Shown here in pieces: positions 31,055 through 43,644 of a DNA stretch of 64,000 bases (positions within the stretch are counted from its first letter, which is position 1; the number at the start of each line of letters is the position of its first letter). The position numbers and the translations under genes are program-made. Location of the stretch: positions 8,182,992 to 8,246,991 of the forward strand of contig JAJEKV010000058.1 of assembly GCA_021234155.1 (NCBI GenBank), read 5' to 3'. Under the pieces are notes generated by a model, which did not search any database, was not told where the DNA came from, and was given only the letters and a program-made list of their open reading frames with translations. The DNA comes from Isoetes taiwanensis. Lineage: Eukaryota; Streptophyta; Lycopodiopsida; Isoetales; Isoetaceae.

Positions 31055-33061
31055 GTTCGGCGATCCTTGCTAGCTCAAAATGTGATTTTGACTTTGGGCA
31101 TGAGTCCAGAGCATCTAGTTTACTGTAGGGACCAGTGATTATGACCAACAGAGCCAAACTCGATTTGCTACAAGCAACTAGTCTATCTTTCATTCGATGC
31201 ACTCTAGCCTAGTGCTATAATGTAAAGCTAGCACGTACTTGGCAGTCCGGGCGTTTGACCGATTCCCTACTCCTCAGACATGTGTCCTAGGGTAACTCTG
31301 GCCTTTTGGATGCAACCGCACAGTCGAAAATTTCGTTGCATGCCAACTGGCATGCTCCGGTCGCACAATGTCCAAAGCTCGCGCGCCATCACAATGGAGC
31401 AAGTTTGGAACTGGCACTTGGGGAGGTTTTTTTGTTCTTTTTCTTAAGGTCTCTCTTCGAACCCTCGAAGGAACCCTGCACGCAAGCTCTTAACCCCTTC
31501 AGAGGCAAGGAAGGCTGCCAAAACCTAAACCCTACAGATTTACTAGGGTTTAGGTATCGGGGGAATAAAACAGCTCCATTTATTAATCCCACCGTTCAAA
31601 TAGTAGTTCATGTTATGTGAAACATTCTCAAAAAGAAAAATTGGACATCCACCGCACGGATGTCCCAACCCTCAAATGTTCCCCTTTACGGACATAAGAC
31701 AAGAGGGGGAAATGATGTGCCCCTCCAGTTCGGCCATTCTTGCTAGCTCAAAATGTGATTTTCACTTTGGGCATGAGTCCAGAGCATCTAGTTTACTGTA
31801 GGGACCAGCGATTATGACCAACAGAGCCAAACGCGATTTGCTACAAGCAACTAGTCTATCTTTCACTCGATGCACTCTAGCCTAGTGTTATAATGTAAAG
31901 CTAGCACGTACTTGGCAGTCCGGGCATTTGACCGATTCTCTACTCCTCAGACATGTGTCCTATGGTAACTCTGGCCTTTTGGATGCAACCGCACAGTCAA
32001 AATGTCATTGCATGCCAACCGGCATGCTCGGTCACCTACAATGTCCGAGTTCAGGCCATCACAAGCGAACAACGAGCAAGTTTGGGCCGGCATTTGGGGA
32101 GGGTGTTTTGTTCTCCTTCTTAAGGTCTCTCTTCGAACCCTCGAAGGAACCCTGCACGCAAGCTCTTGACCCCTTTAGAGGCAGGGAAGGCTGCCAAAAC
32201 CTAAACCCTACAGATTTACTCGGGTTTAGGTATCGGGGGAATAAAACAGCTCCATTTGTTAATCCCACCGCTCAAATAGTAGTTCATGTTATAGGAAACG
32301 TTCTCAAAAAGAAAAATTAGACATCCACCGCACAGATGTCCCAACCCCAAATGTTCCCCTTTATGGACATAAGACAAGAGGGGGAAATGATGTGCCCCTC
32401 CAGTTCGGCCATTCTTGCTAGCTCAAAATGTGATTTTGACTTTGGGCATGAGTCCAGAGCATCTAGTTTACTGTAGGGACCAGCGATTATGACCAACAGA
32501 GCCAAACTCGATTTGCTACAAGCAACTAGTCTATCTTTCACTCGATGCACTTTAGCCTAGTGCTACAATGTAAAGCTAGCACGTACTTGGCAGTCCGGGC
32601 GTTTGACCGATTCCCTACTCCTCAGACATGCCCTAGGGTAACTCTGGCCTTTTGGATGCAACCGCACAGTCAAAAATGTCGTTGCATGTCAACCGGCATG
32701 CTCCGGTCGCACAGCGCGCCATCACAACGGAGCAAGTTTGGAACTGGCACTTGGGGAGGGTTTTTTGTTCTCCTTCTTAAGGTCTCTCTTCAAACCCTTG
32801 AAGGAACCCTGCACGCAAGCTCTTGACCCCTTTAGAGGCAGGGAAGGCTGCCAAAACCCTAAACCCTACAGATTTACTAGGGTTTAGGTATCGGGGGAAT
32901 AAAACAACTCCATTTGTTAATCCCACCGTTCAAATAGTAGTTCATGTTATAGGAAACAATCTCAAAAAGAAAAATTGGACATCCACCGCACGGATGTCCC
33001 AACCCCCAAATGTTCCCCTTTACGGACATAAGACAAGAGGGGGAAATGATGTGCCCCTCCA
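31055..33061. repeat. Tandem array, three units of ~675 bp
   Basis: Units begin at the phrase TTGCTAGCTCAAAATGTGAT (31071, 31744 and 32419, measured at TAGCTCAAAA), giving periods of 673 and 675 bp. Each ends in GGGGGAAATGATGTGCCCCT. Every unit contains CCTAAACCCT and AGGGTTTAGG facing each other 11 bp apart, a telomere-like inverted repeat. The minus-strand frames of 60-77 codons repeated in each unit follow the repeat and have no known motif. It is non-coding as far as I can tell. Confidence 0.88.
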
Positions 33062-33600
33062 TTACATCCTAGAATTAGGACATTTAGAACATTTAAAGCA
33101 CGTTGCAAGCCACTTTGCCTTTGCGCAACAGTCAGGAATTGGACCACCAGATGCAACCTAAGGCACCGTAGCAAACCCAATGCTGCAGGTTTGACATCAG
33201 TCTCAAATCTGGCTCACTTGAAATGCTAAGGAAATTTGCTGCTACAGTAGAGGAGAGCTTTTAAATACTGTTGATAATGTGCATGTGCAACTATACTCTT
33301 GATAATGTGCATCATCTTCCTGCAACTATACTATTGACAATGTGCATGTGCATGCAGACGGCAACTCCTGGGCACAAAGGTTTTTCCATTGACTGGGAAT
33401 AAAGGCATCTCAAAATGTTGTTGTGCTTGAACCTGGTGCAATTTACAAATTCTTGTAAGACAGGGTAGAAGCATGAAAGGGTGGGCAAAAAAAGTGCCCG
33501 TATTTTACATTTACATATTCAAAATGTAAGGAAATCCCTCCCCCCAGAAATTATTATTCTTGGAATGAATCATTAATAGGGCAAATAATTTTGAACTCTC
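33062..33600. other. Non-coding spacer with a small repeat
   Basis: There is no gene. Between 33268 and 33356 the unit TTGATAATGTGCAT plus CAACTATACT recurs three times. Confidence 0.5.
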
Positions 33601-33633
33601 CTCCCGCGCTCTGTTCAACCTTCCTCCCGCTCG

Positions 33634-33770
33634 AACCTCCATAGCCGAAAGCTTGACATCCATATTCGAACCTCCATAGCCGAAAGCTTGACATCCATAT
33701 TCGAACCTCCATAGCCGAAAGCTTGACATCCATCCATAGCCAAGATCAGGACCTCCATAGCCAAAAGCTT
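33634..33770. repeat. 35-bp tandem repeat upstream of the orphan exon
   Basis: GAACCTCCATAGCCGAAAGC plus TTGACATCCATATTC occurs three full times and then degenerates. It ends about 40 bp before the ATG at 33807. Confidence 0.85.
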
Positions 33771-33806
33771 GCATTTTCAGAGAGCTGAAGCACCAGGGAA
33801 GAGATC

Positions 33807-33961
33807 ATGACGAAACAGCTTGGAACAAAGACATCTCCAAGGAAATCTCCTTGCAACAAACCTGTAAAGCCCATGCCAAGGTCTCCCACTAGAACTGTCG
33901 CCCGAAAACTCAAGAGTGGGTCTTCTTCAGATCGGAGGTCTTGCTGCCCGAGTTTGACAAG
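33807..33961 (+). CDS. Orphan basic first exon
   Basis: The ATG opens 51 codons rich in Lys, Arg, Ser and Pro (MTKQLGTKTSPRKSPCNKPV, then RSPTRTVARKLKSGSSSDRR) and ends at CCGAGTTTGACAAG/GTAAGC, a strong plant donor. The layout resembles the first exons of genes 1 and 2: upstream tandem repeats, a short basic exon, a good donor, then repeat-filled DNA. No downstream ParB-like exon is recognised before the foldback element. It may be the start of a third family member cut off by insertion, or an unrelated exon. Confidence 0.4.
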
Positions 33962-34189
33962 GTAAGCATCAGGCAGCTTAGGAGCAACAATTTTGATAGC
34001 ATGTTTCTAGGGCTAGTGCAAACACACTCACCCCGGTTTTTGGTCCACTGTTGAAAACATCAGTTTTGGTAGGTCTACATGTCCTGTTTTCAAAGAATCC
34101 TACATGTGGATTTGTGAAGGTATGGTTTTGTTCGATAATGGTGTTCTTTTTTCAGTGGACTAAAACATCCACTGTTGTTTTGTAGTTTC

Positions 34190-34725
34190 TTCTATTGTGA
34201 CATGTCATTTTATAATACAATCCACTGTAGGAAAGAGTACTTGAATTTCTACATGTCTAATAATTCTATTGTCACATGTCTTTATAGATGTACGAAAGAA
34301 TATTTGATTCTCTACATGTCCTATACTTCCATTCACATGTCTTTATAGTAGTAGGACAGAGTACTTTATTTGCTAAGGCATTGTAGGAAAGAATACATGA
34401 ATTACGACATGTGTAATACTTCTATTGTCACATGTCTTTATAGAAGTCGGAAAGAATACTTGATTCTCTACATGTCATATGCTTCCATGTCACATGTCTT
34501 TATAGTAGTAGGACGAGTACTTTATTTGCTAAGGCATTGTAGGAAAGAATACATGAATTACGACATGTGTAATACTTCTATTCTCACATGTCTTTATAGA
34601 AGTAGGAAAAGAGTACTTGATCCTCTACATGTCCTATCCTTCCATATCACGGGTCTTTATAGTGGTAGGACCAAGTACTTGATTTGCTACATGTGATGCC
34701 GTGCACGATCACATGTTCTTATACT
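34190..34725. repeat. ACATGTCTTTATAG minisatellite, ~164-bp higher-order unit
   Basis: Units of CACATGTCTTTATAG(A/T)AGTAGGA and TACTTGATTCTCTACATGTC alternate. GTAGGAAAGAATACATGAAT recurs at 34382 and 34546, giving the 164-bp period. The sequence is non-coding. Confidence 0.75.
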
Positions 34726-34789
34726 AGTATTCCATGTAACACAAGTTACTTCAACTACTTCAATTACTTAACACCTATTTTTTGCATAA

Positions 34790-36405
34790 CGTGGCACCAA
34801 CATGCCAAGGTGGCTCTAACATGCCACCTAGGCTCAAAACATGCCAAGGTGGCTCCAACATGCCACCTAGGCTCCAACATGACAAAATGGCTTAAACATG
34901 TCACCTAGGCTCCAACGCGTGCTCAAACATGCCACGCAGAGGCTCAACATGCCACCTATGCTCCAACTTGCCAAGGTGGCTCAAATATGCCACGTGGGCT
35001 CCAACATGCCACCTAGGCTCCAACATTCCTAGGTGGCTCAAACATGCCACATAGGCTCAAACATGCCATGCAGGGCTCACTTAGGCTCCAACATGCCAAG
35101 GTGGCTCCAACATGCCACCTAGGCTCAAACATGCCAAGGTGGCTCAAACATGCCACCTAGGCTCCCAACATGCCACCTAGGCTCAAACATGCCAGGTGGC
35201 TCAAACATGCCAAGATGGGCTCAAACATGCCACCTAGGCTCCAACATGCCACCTAGGCTCAAACATGCCAAGGTGACTCAAACATGCCACGTGGGCTCCA
35301 CCATGCCACCTAGCCTCCAACATGCCAAGGTGGCTCACAACATGCCACCTAGGCTTAAATATGCCAAGTTGGCTCAAACATGCCACCTAGGCTCCAACAT
35401 GCCACCGGTGGCTCTAACCCGCCACCTAGGCTCAAACATGCCACGTGGGCTCCAACATGCCACGTGCCAAGGTGGCTCCAACATGCCACCTAGGCTCCAA
35501 CATGCTCAAACATGCCAAGCTGGCTCAAACATGCCACCTATGCTCCAACTTGCCAAGGTGGCTCAAATATGCCACGTGGGCTCAAACATGCCAAGGTGGC
35601 TCAAGCATGCCACACAGGGCTCCAACATGCCACCTAGGCTCTAACATGGCAAGGTGGCTCAAACATGCCACGTGGTCTCCAACATGCCACCTAGGCTCCA
35701 ACATGCCAAGGTGGCTCCAACATGCCAAGGTGGCTCAAACATGCCACCTAGGCTCCAACGTGCTCAAACATGCCAAGGTGGCTCAAACATGCCACGTGGG
35801 CTCCAACATGCCAAGGTGGCTCAAACATGCCACCTAGGCTCAAACATGCCAAGGTGGTTCCCACATGCCAAGGTGGCTCCAACATGCCACCTAGGCTCAA
35901 ACATGCCAAGGTGGCTCAAACATGCCACCTAGGTCGCAACATGACAAAATGGCTCAAACATGCCACCTAGGCTCCAACGTGCTCAAACATGCCACGCGGG
36001 CTCCAACATACCACCTATGCTCCAACTTGCCAAGGTGGCTCAAATATGCCACGTGGGCTCCAACATGCCACCTAGGCTCCAACATTCCTAGGTGGCTCAA
36101 ACATGCCATCTAGGCTCCAACATGCCACCCAAAGCTCAAACATGCCGTGGCTCAAAAATGCCAAGGTGGGCTCAAACATGCCACCTAGGCTCCAACATGC
36201 CAAGGTGGCTCAAACATGCCACGTGGTCTCCATAATGCCACGTGGGCTCCAACATGCCAAGGTGGCTCAAACATGCCACCTAGGCTCAAACATGCCAAGG
36301 TGGCTCCAACATGCCATCTGGGGCTCCAACATGCCAAGGTGGCTCGGGCATGCCACCTAGTCTCAAGCATGCCACCTAGGCACCCCAAGTGGTGACATGG
36401 CATGC
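34790..36405. repeat. ~19-bp satellite, left arm
   Basis: Roughly 80 units of C(A/T)(C/A)AACATGCCA(AGGTGG or CCTAGG)CT occur. The apparent ORFs (HAKVAQTCHLGSN-type peptides) are by-products of the repeat, whose stop-free frames shift from unit to unit. Confidence 0.9.
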
Positions 36406-36539
36406 CAAGTAAGCAAGGTCAAGTTTTGACTAGGCCAAAACCAAAGATGTCCATCTTTGGTCTTTTCGATGGGTGATGTTGGCAAATTTTAGGTGACATG
36501 GCTAGATGATGGTGACATGGACCTTGGATGTCTTTGCAA

Positions 36540-37260
36540 ACAGGGCGGAGCACCTCGACGGGCCCCTTTCTTGTGAAGGGGAGTCTCAGAAAGGTATATA
36601 TCTTTGGTGCATTTTCTCGTGGGCGTAAAGACCACCCCTCTCCAAGAAACGCCAAAGTAGGTCGTTTACTACACACTTGTAGTCAATTGGCATGGAGGTG
36701 GATCTTTGAATACCTCCTAGTGAGGGTAAGTGATTGATCCCCAGGGGAAACTTCGGGCCGTGGAACTTGTCCCCTAGGGTAATTTTGCCGTTCGGACGCC
36801 CTTGTATAGAGGTCGGGATCGCCAATCCGGGGCCTCCTCCATGCCCCAAAATCGAAAACGTGGTCTAAACCTTGTCGGGGCCAGCGGCCATCCCAATAAA
36901 AAATCGAGGGTCTAAAACTCATCCCAGGAAATACCGGGATTTTCCTATACTCTCGGGGCCATTTGGCAAGCCAGCTGGCTGAAAACCAGGATTTTTCCCC
37001 GCCCCATGCATTAATTATGAATTTCCGACATAAACACAAAGAAAAGCACGCATAAAAATCCGGGTCTCGAAAAAGGTGAAATCTTGGCGGGATGTGCGGC
37101 ATGACGGCGCATATAAAACTTGGTCCCCTAGGTAATGGGGATGTTCCGGGTCCATTGGCCACCGGTTCGGTTTCGGTGGGGGTCGGCCGATCCCTCGGCC
37201 CCGGCTTGGACTAGCCCTCATGAGAACAAGATACTTGGGGTTCACCCCGAGGCCACCGTA
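36540..37260 (-). repeat. ~826-bp interior repeat, inverted copy
   Basis: AAAGACCACCCCTCTCCAAG, GGTAATTTTGCCGTTCGGAC and GTGAAATCTTGGCGGGA are the complements of phrases in the plus-oriented units to the right. With 37470-37930 it makes an inverted pair around a ~370-bp spacer. No protein is recognised. Confidence 0.75.
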
Positions 37261-37319
37261 GAAGATTGAAGTGAGAATAGCAGCACTAGGACTGCTAGGG
37301 TGGTATACATGTGACCACG

Positions 37320-39350
37320 GAGAAGCAAAGCTAGCTCCACTACCTAGTAGGGCGTTCTGGGCCGGTGGTCTCCGGAAGGGGTTGGCTCGGGCTTCGTCTC
37401 ATGCCTCTGCTTGTGCTTCTATTGCGGTGCATTTTTCTCTTGCGTGTGCAGCGTCATGCTGCACATCCTGCCAAGATTTCACCTTTTTTCGAGACCCGAA
37501 TTTTTATCTGTGCTTTTCTTTGTGTTTATGCTCCGGAAATTCATAATTAATGCATGGGGCAGGGAAAAATCCTGGTTTTCAGCCAGCTGGCTTGCCAAGT
37601 GGCCCCGAGAGTATAGGAAAATCCTTGGTATTTCTGGAGGAGTTTTAGACCCTCGATTTTTGATTGGGATGGCCACCGTTGGCCTTGACAGGGTTTAGAC
37701 CACGTTTTCGATTTTGGGGCATGGAGGAGGCCCCGGATTGGCGATCCGACCTCGCCGCGTCGTCCGGAACGGCGAAATTACCCTAGGGGACAAGTTCCAC
37801 GGCGAGTTTTCCCAGGGGATCAATCACTTACCCCTCACTAGGAGGTATTCAGCATCCACCTCCATGCCAATTGACTACAAGTGTGTAGTAAACGACCTAC
37901 TTTGGCGTTTCTTGGAGAGGGGGTGGTCTTCTGCCCACGAAACTTGGTCCCCTAGGTAATGGGGATGTTCCGGGTCCATTGGCGGAGCCAGTTCTCGATT
38001 CGGTGGGGGTCCAACCGAGTCCCTCGGCCCCGGCTTGGATTAGCTGCAAGAACAAGATACTTGGGGTTCACCACGAGGCCCACGGTAGAAGATTGAAGTG
38101 ACAATAGGAGCACTAGGACTGCTAGGTGGTATACATGTGACCACGGAGAAGCAAAGCTAGCTCCACTTTGCTTTCGTGGCGTTCTGGGCCCAAAGATCCT
38201 CCAGAAAGTCGGGCTTCGTCTCATGCCCTCTGCTTGTGCTTCTATTGTCGGTGCATTTTCTCTTGCGTGTGCAGCGTCATGTTGCATATCCTGCCAAGAT
38301 TTCACCTTTTTTCGAGACCCAGATTTTTATCTGTGTTTTTTTTTGTGTTTATGCTCCGAAAATTCATAATTAATGCATGGGGCGGGGAAAAATCCTGATT
38401 TTCAGCCAGCTGGCTTGCCAAGTGGCCATGAGCATCTGAGGAAAATCCTCGGTATTTTGGGAGAGCTTTAGACCCTCGATTTTTGATTGGGATGGCCACC
38501 GCTTGGCCGACGAGGTTTAGACCCGTTTTTGATTTTGGGGCATGGAGGAGGCCCCTCGTTGGCGATCCGACCTGTGGCCGCGTCGTCCGGAATGGCGAAA
38601 TTACCCTAGGGGACAAGTTCCACGGCGAGTTTTCCCAGGGGATCAATCACTTACCCCCCCACTAGGAGGTATTCAGCATCCACCTCCATGCCAATTGACT
38701 ACAAGTGTGTAGTAAGCGACCTACTTTGGCGTTTCTTGGAGAGGGGGTGGTCTTACGCCCACGAAACTTGGTCTCCTAGGTAATGGGGATGTTCCGGTCC
38801 ATTGGCGAGCCGGTTCGATTCCGGAGTGGGGGTCCAGCCAGTCCCTCGACCCCGGCTTGGACTAGCACTGCGAGAACAAGATACTTGGGGTCACCACGAG
38901 GCCACGGTAGAAGATCGAAGTGAGAATAGCAGCACTAGGGCTGCTAGGTGGTATATACATGTGACCACGGAGAAGCAAAGCTAGCTCCACCACCCGATGG
39001 GGCGTTCTGGGCACCCGGTGGCCTCCCAAGGGGTTGGCTCGGGCTTCGTCTCATGCCTCTGCTTGTGCTTCTATTGCCAGTGCATTTTCTCTTGCGTGTG
39101 CAGCGTCATGCTGCACATCCTGCCAAGATTTCACCTTTTTTCGAGACCCGGATTTTTATCTGTGCTTTTCTTTGTGTTTATGATCCGGAAATTCATGATT
39201 AATGCATGGGGCGGGAAAAAATCATGGTTTTCAGCCAGCTGGCTTGCCAAGTGGCCCCGAAAAGCGTCTGAGGAAAATCCCGGTATTTTCTGGGTGAGCT
39301 TTAGACCCTCGATTTTTGATTGGGATGGCCACCGTTGGCCCTGAGATCAT
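37320..39350 (+). repeat. ~826-bp interior repeats, two full units and a part
   Basis: GCAAAGCTAGCTCCAC occurs at about 37326, 38152 and 38978. Each unit carries GATTTCACCTTTTTTCGAGA, CAGCCAGCTGGCTTGCCAAG and CCTAGGGGACAAGTTCCAC in the same order. CAGCCAGCTGGCTT holds a 12-bp dyad. The ORFs are repeat-driven and unrecognised. Confidence 0.85.
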
Positions 39351-39369
39351 ATTTCTTGCATGAAGTCCT

Positions 39370-40235
39370 AGTCATCATGCCCACATGGCATGTTTGAGCC
39401 ACCTTGGCATGTTGGAGCCTAGGTGGCATGTTGGAGCCACCTTGGCATGTTTGAGCCTAGGCGGAATGTTCGTGCCTAGGTGGCATCACCTTGGCATGTT
39501 GGAGCCACCTTGGTGGCATGTTTGAGCCACCTTGGCATGTTTGAGCCGAGTGGCATGTTTGAGCCACCTTGGCATATTGGAGCCTAGGTGGCATGTTGGG
39601 AGCCCATGTGGCATGTTTGAGCCACCTTGGCATGTTGGAGCTTAAGTAGCATGTTGGAGCCCACATGGCATGTTTGAGCCTCATGTTGGAGTCTAGGTGG
39701 CACGATGGAGCCCACATGGCATGTTTGAGCCACCTTGGCATGTTGGATCCTAGGTGGCATGTTTGAGCCTCATGCATGGCATGATTGAGCCACCTTGGCA
39801 TGTTGGAGCCTAGGTGGCATGTTGGAAACCCACATGGCATGTTTGAGCCACCTTGGCATGGTGGAGCCCACGTGGCATGTTTGAGCCACCTTGGCATGGT
39901 GGAGCCTAGGTGGCTTGTTTGAGCCACCTTGGCACGTTGGAGCCTAGGTGGCATGTTTGAGCCACCTTGGCACGTTGGAGCCCACATGGCATGGTTGAGC
40001 CACCTTGGCATGTTGGAGCCTAGGTGGCATGTTTGAGCCACCTTGGCATGTTAAAGCCTAGGTGGCATGTTTGAGCACCCTTGGAATGATGGAGCCTAGG
40101 TGGCATGTTTGAGACACCTTGGCACGTTGGAGCCCATGGCATGGTTGAGCCACCTTGTCATGTTGAAGCCTAGGTGGCATGTTGGAGCTTAGGTGGCGTG
40201 TTTTGAGCCATATTGGCATGTTGAGCATTATGGGT
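39370..40235. repeat. ~19-bp satellite, right arm (inverted)
   Basis: GGCATGTTTGAGCCACCTT and GGCATGTTGGAGCCTAGGT alternate about 45 times. This is the exact complement of the left-arm units. Confidence 0.9.
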
Positions 40236-41000
40236 TTGTAGACTTGACTTTGTAAAGAATGTTTCAATGGTTATCTAGAGAATATTTCTAGAAGTACAAA
40301 GGACCAAGGATTGATCATATATCATGGTCCACAAGTTTGCCTTGTGTAGGCGCCCGTATTATTGGACATGTACATAACCTTGTGATATTCATTTCCTTTC
40401 CTTCTAGTCTGTTTGAAATGTTGCGGAATTAGAAGCCCTCAATCTGGACTCACGAGATTCAACAACCCACTGTTCACGAGTCGTCCATGTAACCACAACA
40501 GGGAAAATGGAATTTCATTCTATTAAATGTCCACGTCACCACCATCTTGCCATGTCACCCAAAATTTGCCAACATCATCAAATGAAAAGTTCGATATCTT
40601 TTCATTTTTGGCCTAGTCAAAAACTTGAAATTGCTTACTTGGCATGCCATATCACACTTAGAGTGCCACATCATCTTTTCCATGCTATTTGTTCATGCGC
40701 TGTAAAATCCTAACCACTTGTGGCAAGGGAAGCATCCCATAATGTGAACCCTACATTTTTTGCATCGAGACGGAGACAAACATGCCCAAAAGCTTGCATA
40801 GTCATCATCATGTCCACATCACCCATATCTTGCCATAAAATTTGCCACATCACCCCATGGGAAACCAAAGTTGCACATTTTTATATTTTTGGCCTAGTCG
40901 AAAGTTTATCTTGCTTGCTTGGTATGACATATCACCAATGGCATGCCACATCATCATCATGTGCATGTCAACTTTTCGCCAAATTTCAATTTTCTCCACT
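40236..41000. other. Right end of foldback element and a second partial terminus
   Basis: No gene is supported. Positions 40530-40690 are the inverted terminal segment. Positions 40800-40985 repeat the same phrases in diverged form (ATGTCCACATCACC, TTTTTGGCCTAGTCGAAA, GGCATGCCACATCATC), as if two elements or two termini were adjacent. Confidence 0.5.
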
Positions 41001-42560
41001 CATTTCATGGAGATTGCAAGAAATACCCTTCAGCGACGGACGCCGTTTAAACCCTAGCTCGGCTATGGTGGGCCGGACTTTATTCAAAATAGAGCTCAAG
41101 CGGGCGACAAACGCGCTGTTTGGCTTTGCCTTTCTATATGTCGCCAAGCTATGGCAACATCGAAGGGGGTGTATAGGCGGCACGGCAGGAGCTATGAAGG
41201 TGGAAGCTATGGTGGTGGATGCTATGTTGAAGGAAGACCCCCCCAAGTGGAAAATGTCCCCAACTAATATTCATTGGGGGTCATTATACCTAACTACAAC
41301 GTCGAAAATAAATTGTAGTATAGGTTTTTTTTTGCCGAGATGAACGGACGAGATTTGGCGCCGATGAACGGTTTGGATTGTGATCCTCGTAGTATCATCC
41401 TATTGGTTGTCAGCCTTCCCGCCTTGGGTCGTGCCTGCACCTTTCCTTCCGGCCTTATCCTTCCTTCCGGCTATGGCGACCTCTTTCCTTCCGGCTATGG
41501 CGACCTTCTTTTCCTTAGTGATGGCGATGGCGATGGCGAGGGCAAGGGCAAGGGCTGGCCTTAGTGGCCTTGCTTGTTCTTGGATATGGCAAATCCAGCG
41601 TCCTCATTACAAATCCAGGATCACAAAGAGATCTGGCATGTGCTAACATCGCTCCTTCCGGCTATGGAAACCTCTTTTCCTTCAAGCCTTCTTTTCCTTC
41701 AGGCTATTTTCCTTCTTTTCCTTCTTGGATATGGCAAATCCGGTGTTCCCATTACAAATCTTGGGATCAGAAAGAGAGCTGGCGTCATCATCGGCATGAC
41801 AAGCGGTCAGAGGATCCTTAAGTAGTCGATTCTTTGCTAGCGAGGTTACACTTTTTTTCTGTTTTTGTTTTGTTGCTTTCGATTTTAAAATTTGGCGGGG
41901 GCTGGCGGTTTGCAAAGGGCAAGGCTAGCCGGATTTGCAAGAGGCGGGGGCTAGGTTTTACTTCTAACTCTTTACTTTTCTTCTTGTTCTTCTTGTTTTC
42001 TTTTTATAACCCGGTGGACAAATTATCTTTGTCGGATATAAAAGCGTGGCGATTTAGCATTGAAGAAGAACGGATGATCATCACGGTGCATCGCGGTTCT
42101 TGTTGCGAAGGAATCACATCCTCGATCACAACAATAGCCCAATCTGTTGTGTTCTTCCACGAAATCTTGAGAGATGGAAATCGAATGAAGTCACCCGACC
42201 GTAGGTTTTTCGGACCGAGCATCTTGTTTTAGGGCATGCTAAAGCATTTTGCATCTTGTGATGAGGAGGGGGAGGTTGCCATGGCGGGGTTAATTCCGTG
42301 CAGAGGCAGATCCGGTGGTGGCAAAAAAACAAGCGAGTGCAATAGGCGACTTTGCAAAGTTTGAGAACAATTTGAAAGGCCTAAAGGCCGTTTGCCGAAG
42401 TTTGTCGATTGATTACGAATCATGTAGATTTTTGCGAGAACCTTGGCAAGAAGGGGTTATCGATCATCGCAAACCAAACTATGGCAAAGCGGGAGATTCC
42501 TCACTACATGACCGGGTGAAATTATGCATTCTCAAATTCAAATTTTGTATGTTGATATAA
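41001..42560. other. Unassigned region with short repeats and weak ORFs
   Basis: TTCCTTCCGGCTATGGCGAC recurs at 41440-41510 and 41655. GATGGC/GAGGGCAAGG simple repeats follow. A ~60-bp phrase beginning GGATATGGCAAATCC at 41582 recurs at 41728. Protein-like frames at 41834-42232 (PVDKLSLSDIKAWRFSIEEE) and near 42330-42530 (ENNLKGLKAVCRSLSIDYES) might be exons, but I recognise no family. Confidence 0.35.
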
Positions 42561-43600
42561 GAGTGGAGTATGTGGAAGAGGTAGTTCCAAATTGATTCAT
42601 TTGAATCTAATATCGACTAGTTGCGATGCATTGTATTAGGCAAATACTTGCCTTTACGAAAAAAATATATCCAACTTCATGGTTTTAGTCTACAATTTTT
42701 TATCAGTATTTTTCTTTTCCAATTCTCGATTTTGCTGTAAATTATGAACATCTTTTCCCTCCAATGGTTTTAATGGCATGTATTTATTTGCATATAATGA
42801 TTTATCAAAGAAGCAGTTAAACTTAATGATCCACTAGATTCCCACAAGCTTTCTTATTTTAAATACAATCATATTGATTTTTAAATTGTAGTATATATTA
42901 TTATTTTAATCTATGCCATGTGGCAATATTTGATTGGTTAGAAGATATGTTAGAAACATCAATGGTTTTTCTATATGTCATAATAGTAATTCTTTATTTA
43001 AAAATATATGCCACGTGTTGATATTCGATTAGTTAAAATAACTTTTTTTTATTTAAAAAGTATACTACATGTCAGTATTTCATTAGCTAAAAGGCAATTA
43101 GAAACAACACCTTGTTTTTTCTATATGTTATTATAATGCTCTTTTACATGTCCTTATTTTACAAAAACAATAGATAGATTTCAATAACACGTGTCGTTCT
43201 TTTGTAAATAACATGTGGTTTTTAATAGCACTAAAAACAATAGATAGATTTCAATAACACGTGTCGTTCTTTTGTAAATAACATGTGGTTTTTTTAAAAA
43301 CCATTGTTGTAAGTTAGTCTTTCACGTATAGCAATATTTAAATCTACGTGTCTTATTTTAAGGAAGAACAACACGTGGCTCCTAAAAAAAACAACAGTCA
43401 AGAAAAAAATCACACGTCGAAAAAGTTCGGTAAAAACAACACTGAAAAAAAGGACACGTTGACAAAAAAACAAAAAAGTGCTAGAAAAACCACCGTGGAA
43501 TTTTTTGCCAAAAAACCACTGTCTCTTTGTGCAAATCCGGATAAACGGGCCACGTGGACTTTTGGGGCCATTTTGGTGTTGTTTTTGGCATAAAACAACA
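42561..43600. other. AT-rich stretch with ACACGTG-type motifs
   Basis: No gene. Many CACGTG/ACATGT hexamers occur from 42900 to 43560. A 61-bp segment (AAAAACAATAGATAGATTTC through AACATGTGGTTTTT) is duplicated in tandem at 43163-43222 and 43230-43291. Confidence 0.55.
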
Positions 43601-43644
43601 CTTCCGTTAGGGGTTATCAAGAGTGCAGGATTAAGCCTGGTTGG

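Larger units (their letters stand above)
34790..40690. mobile_element. Large foldback-type element with satellite arms
   Basis: The left arm (34790-36400) is a ~19-bp satellite, CAAACATGCCAAGGTGGCT alternating with CAAACATGCCACCTAGGCT. The right arm (39370-40235) is the same satellite inverted. Just inside the left arm, GGCATGCCAAGTAAGCAAGG to GATGTTGGCAAATTTTAGG (36400-36530) is inverted relative to 40530-40690. The arms enclose 36540-39360, itself built of ~826-bp repeats. Long inverted repeats made of short tandem repeats are the hallmark of foldback elements. No transposase is recognised. Confidence 0.6.

Noticed and set aside
31389-32268. Repeated minus-strand ORFs in the 675-bp units as a conserved gene
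   Set aside because: The frames of 60-77 codons are conserved only because the units are near-identical. They start and stop at different places per unit and lack recognisable motifs.
34790-40235. Long ORFs of repeated HAKVAQTCHLGSN-type peptide
   Set aside because: They arise from a 19-bp satellite, occur in several frames and on opposite strands in the two arms, and have no start or splice context. They are repeat by-products, not a repeat protein.
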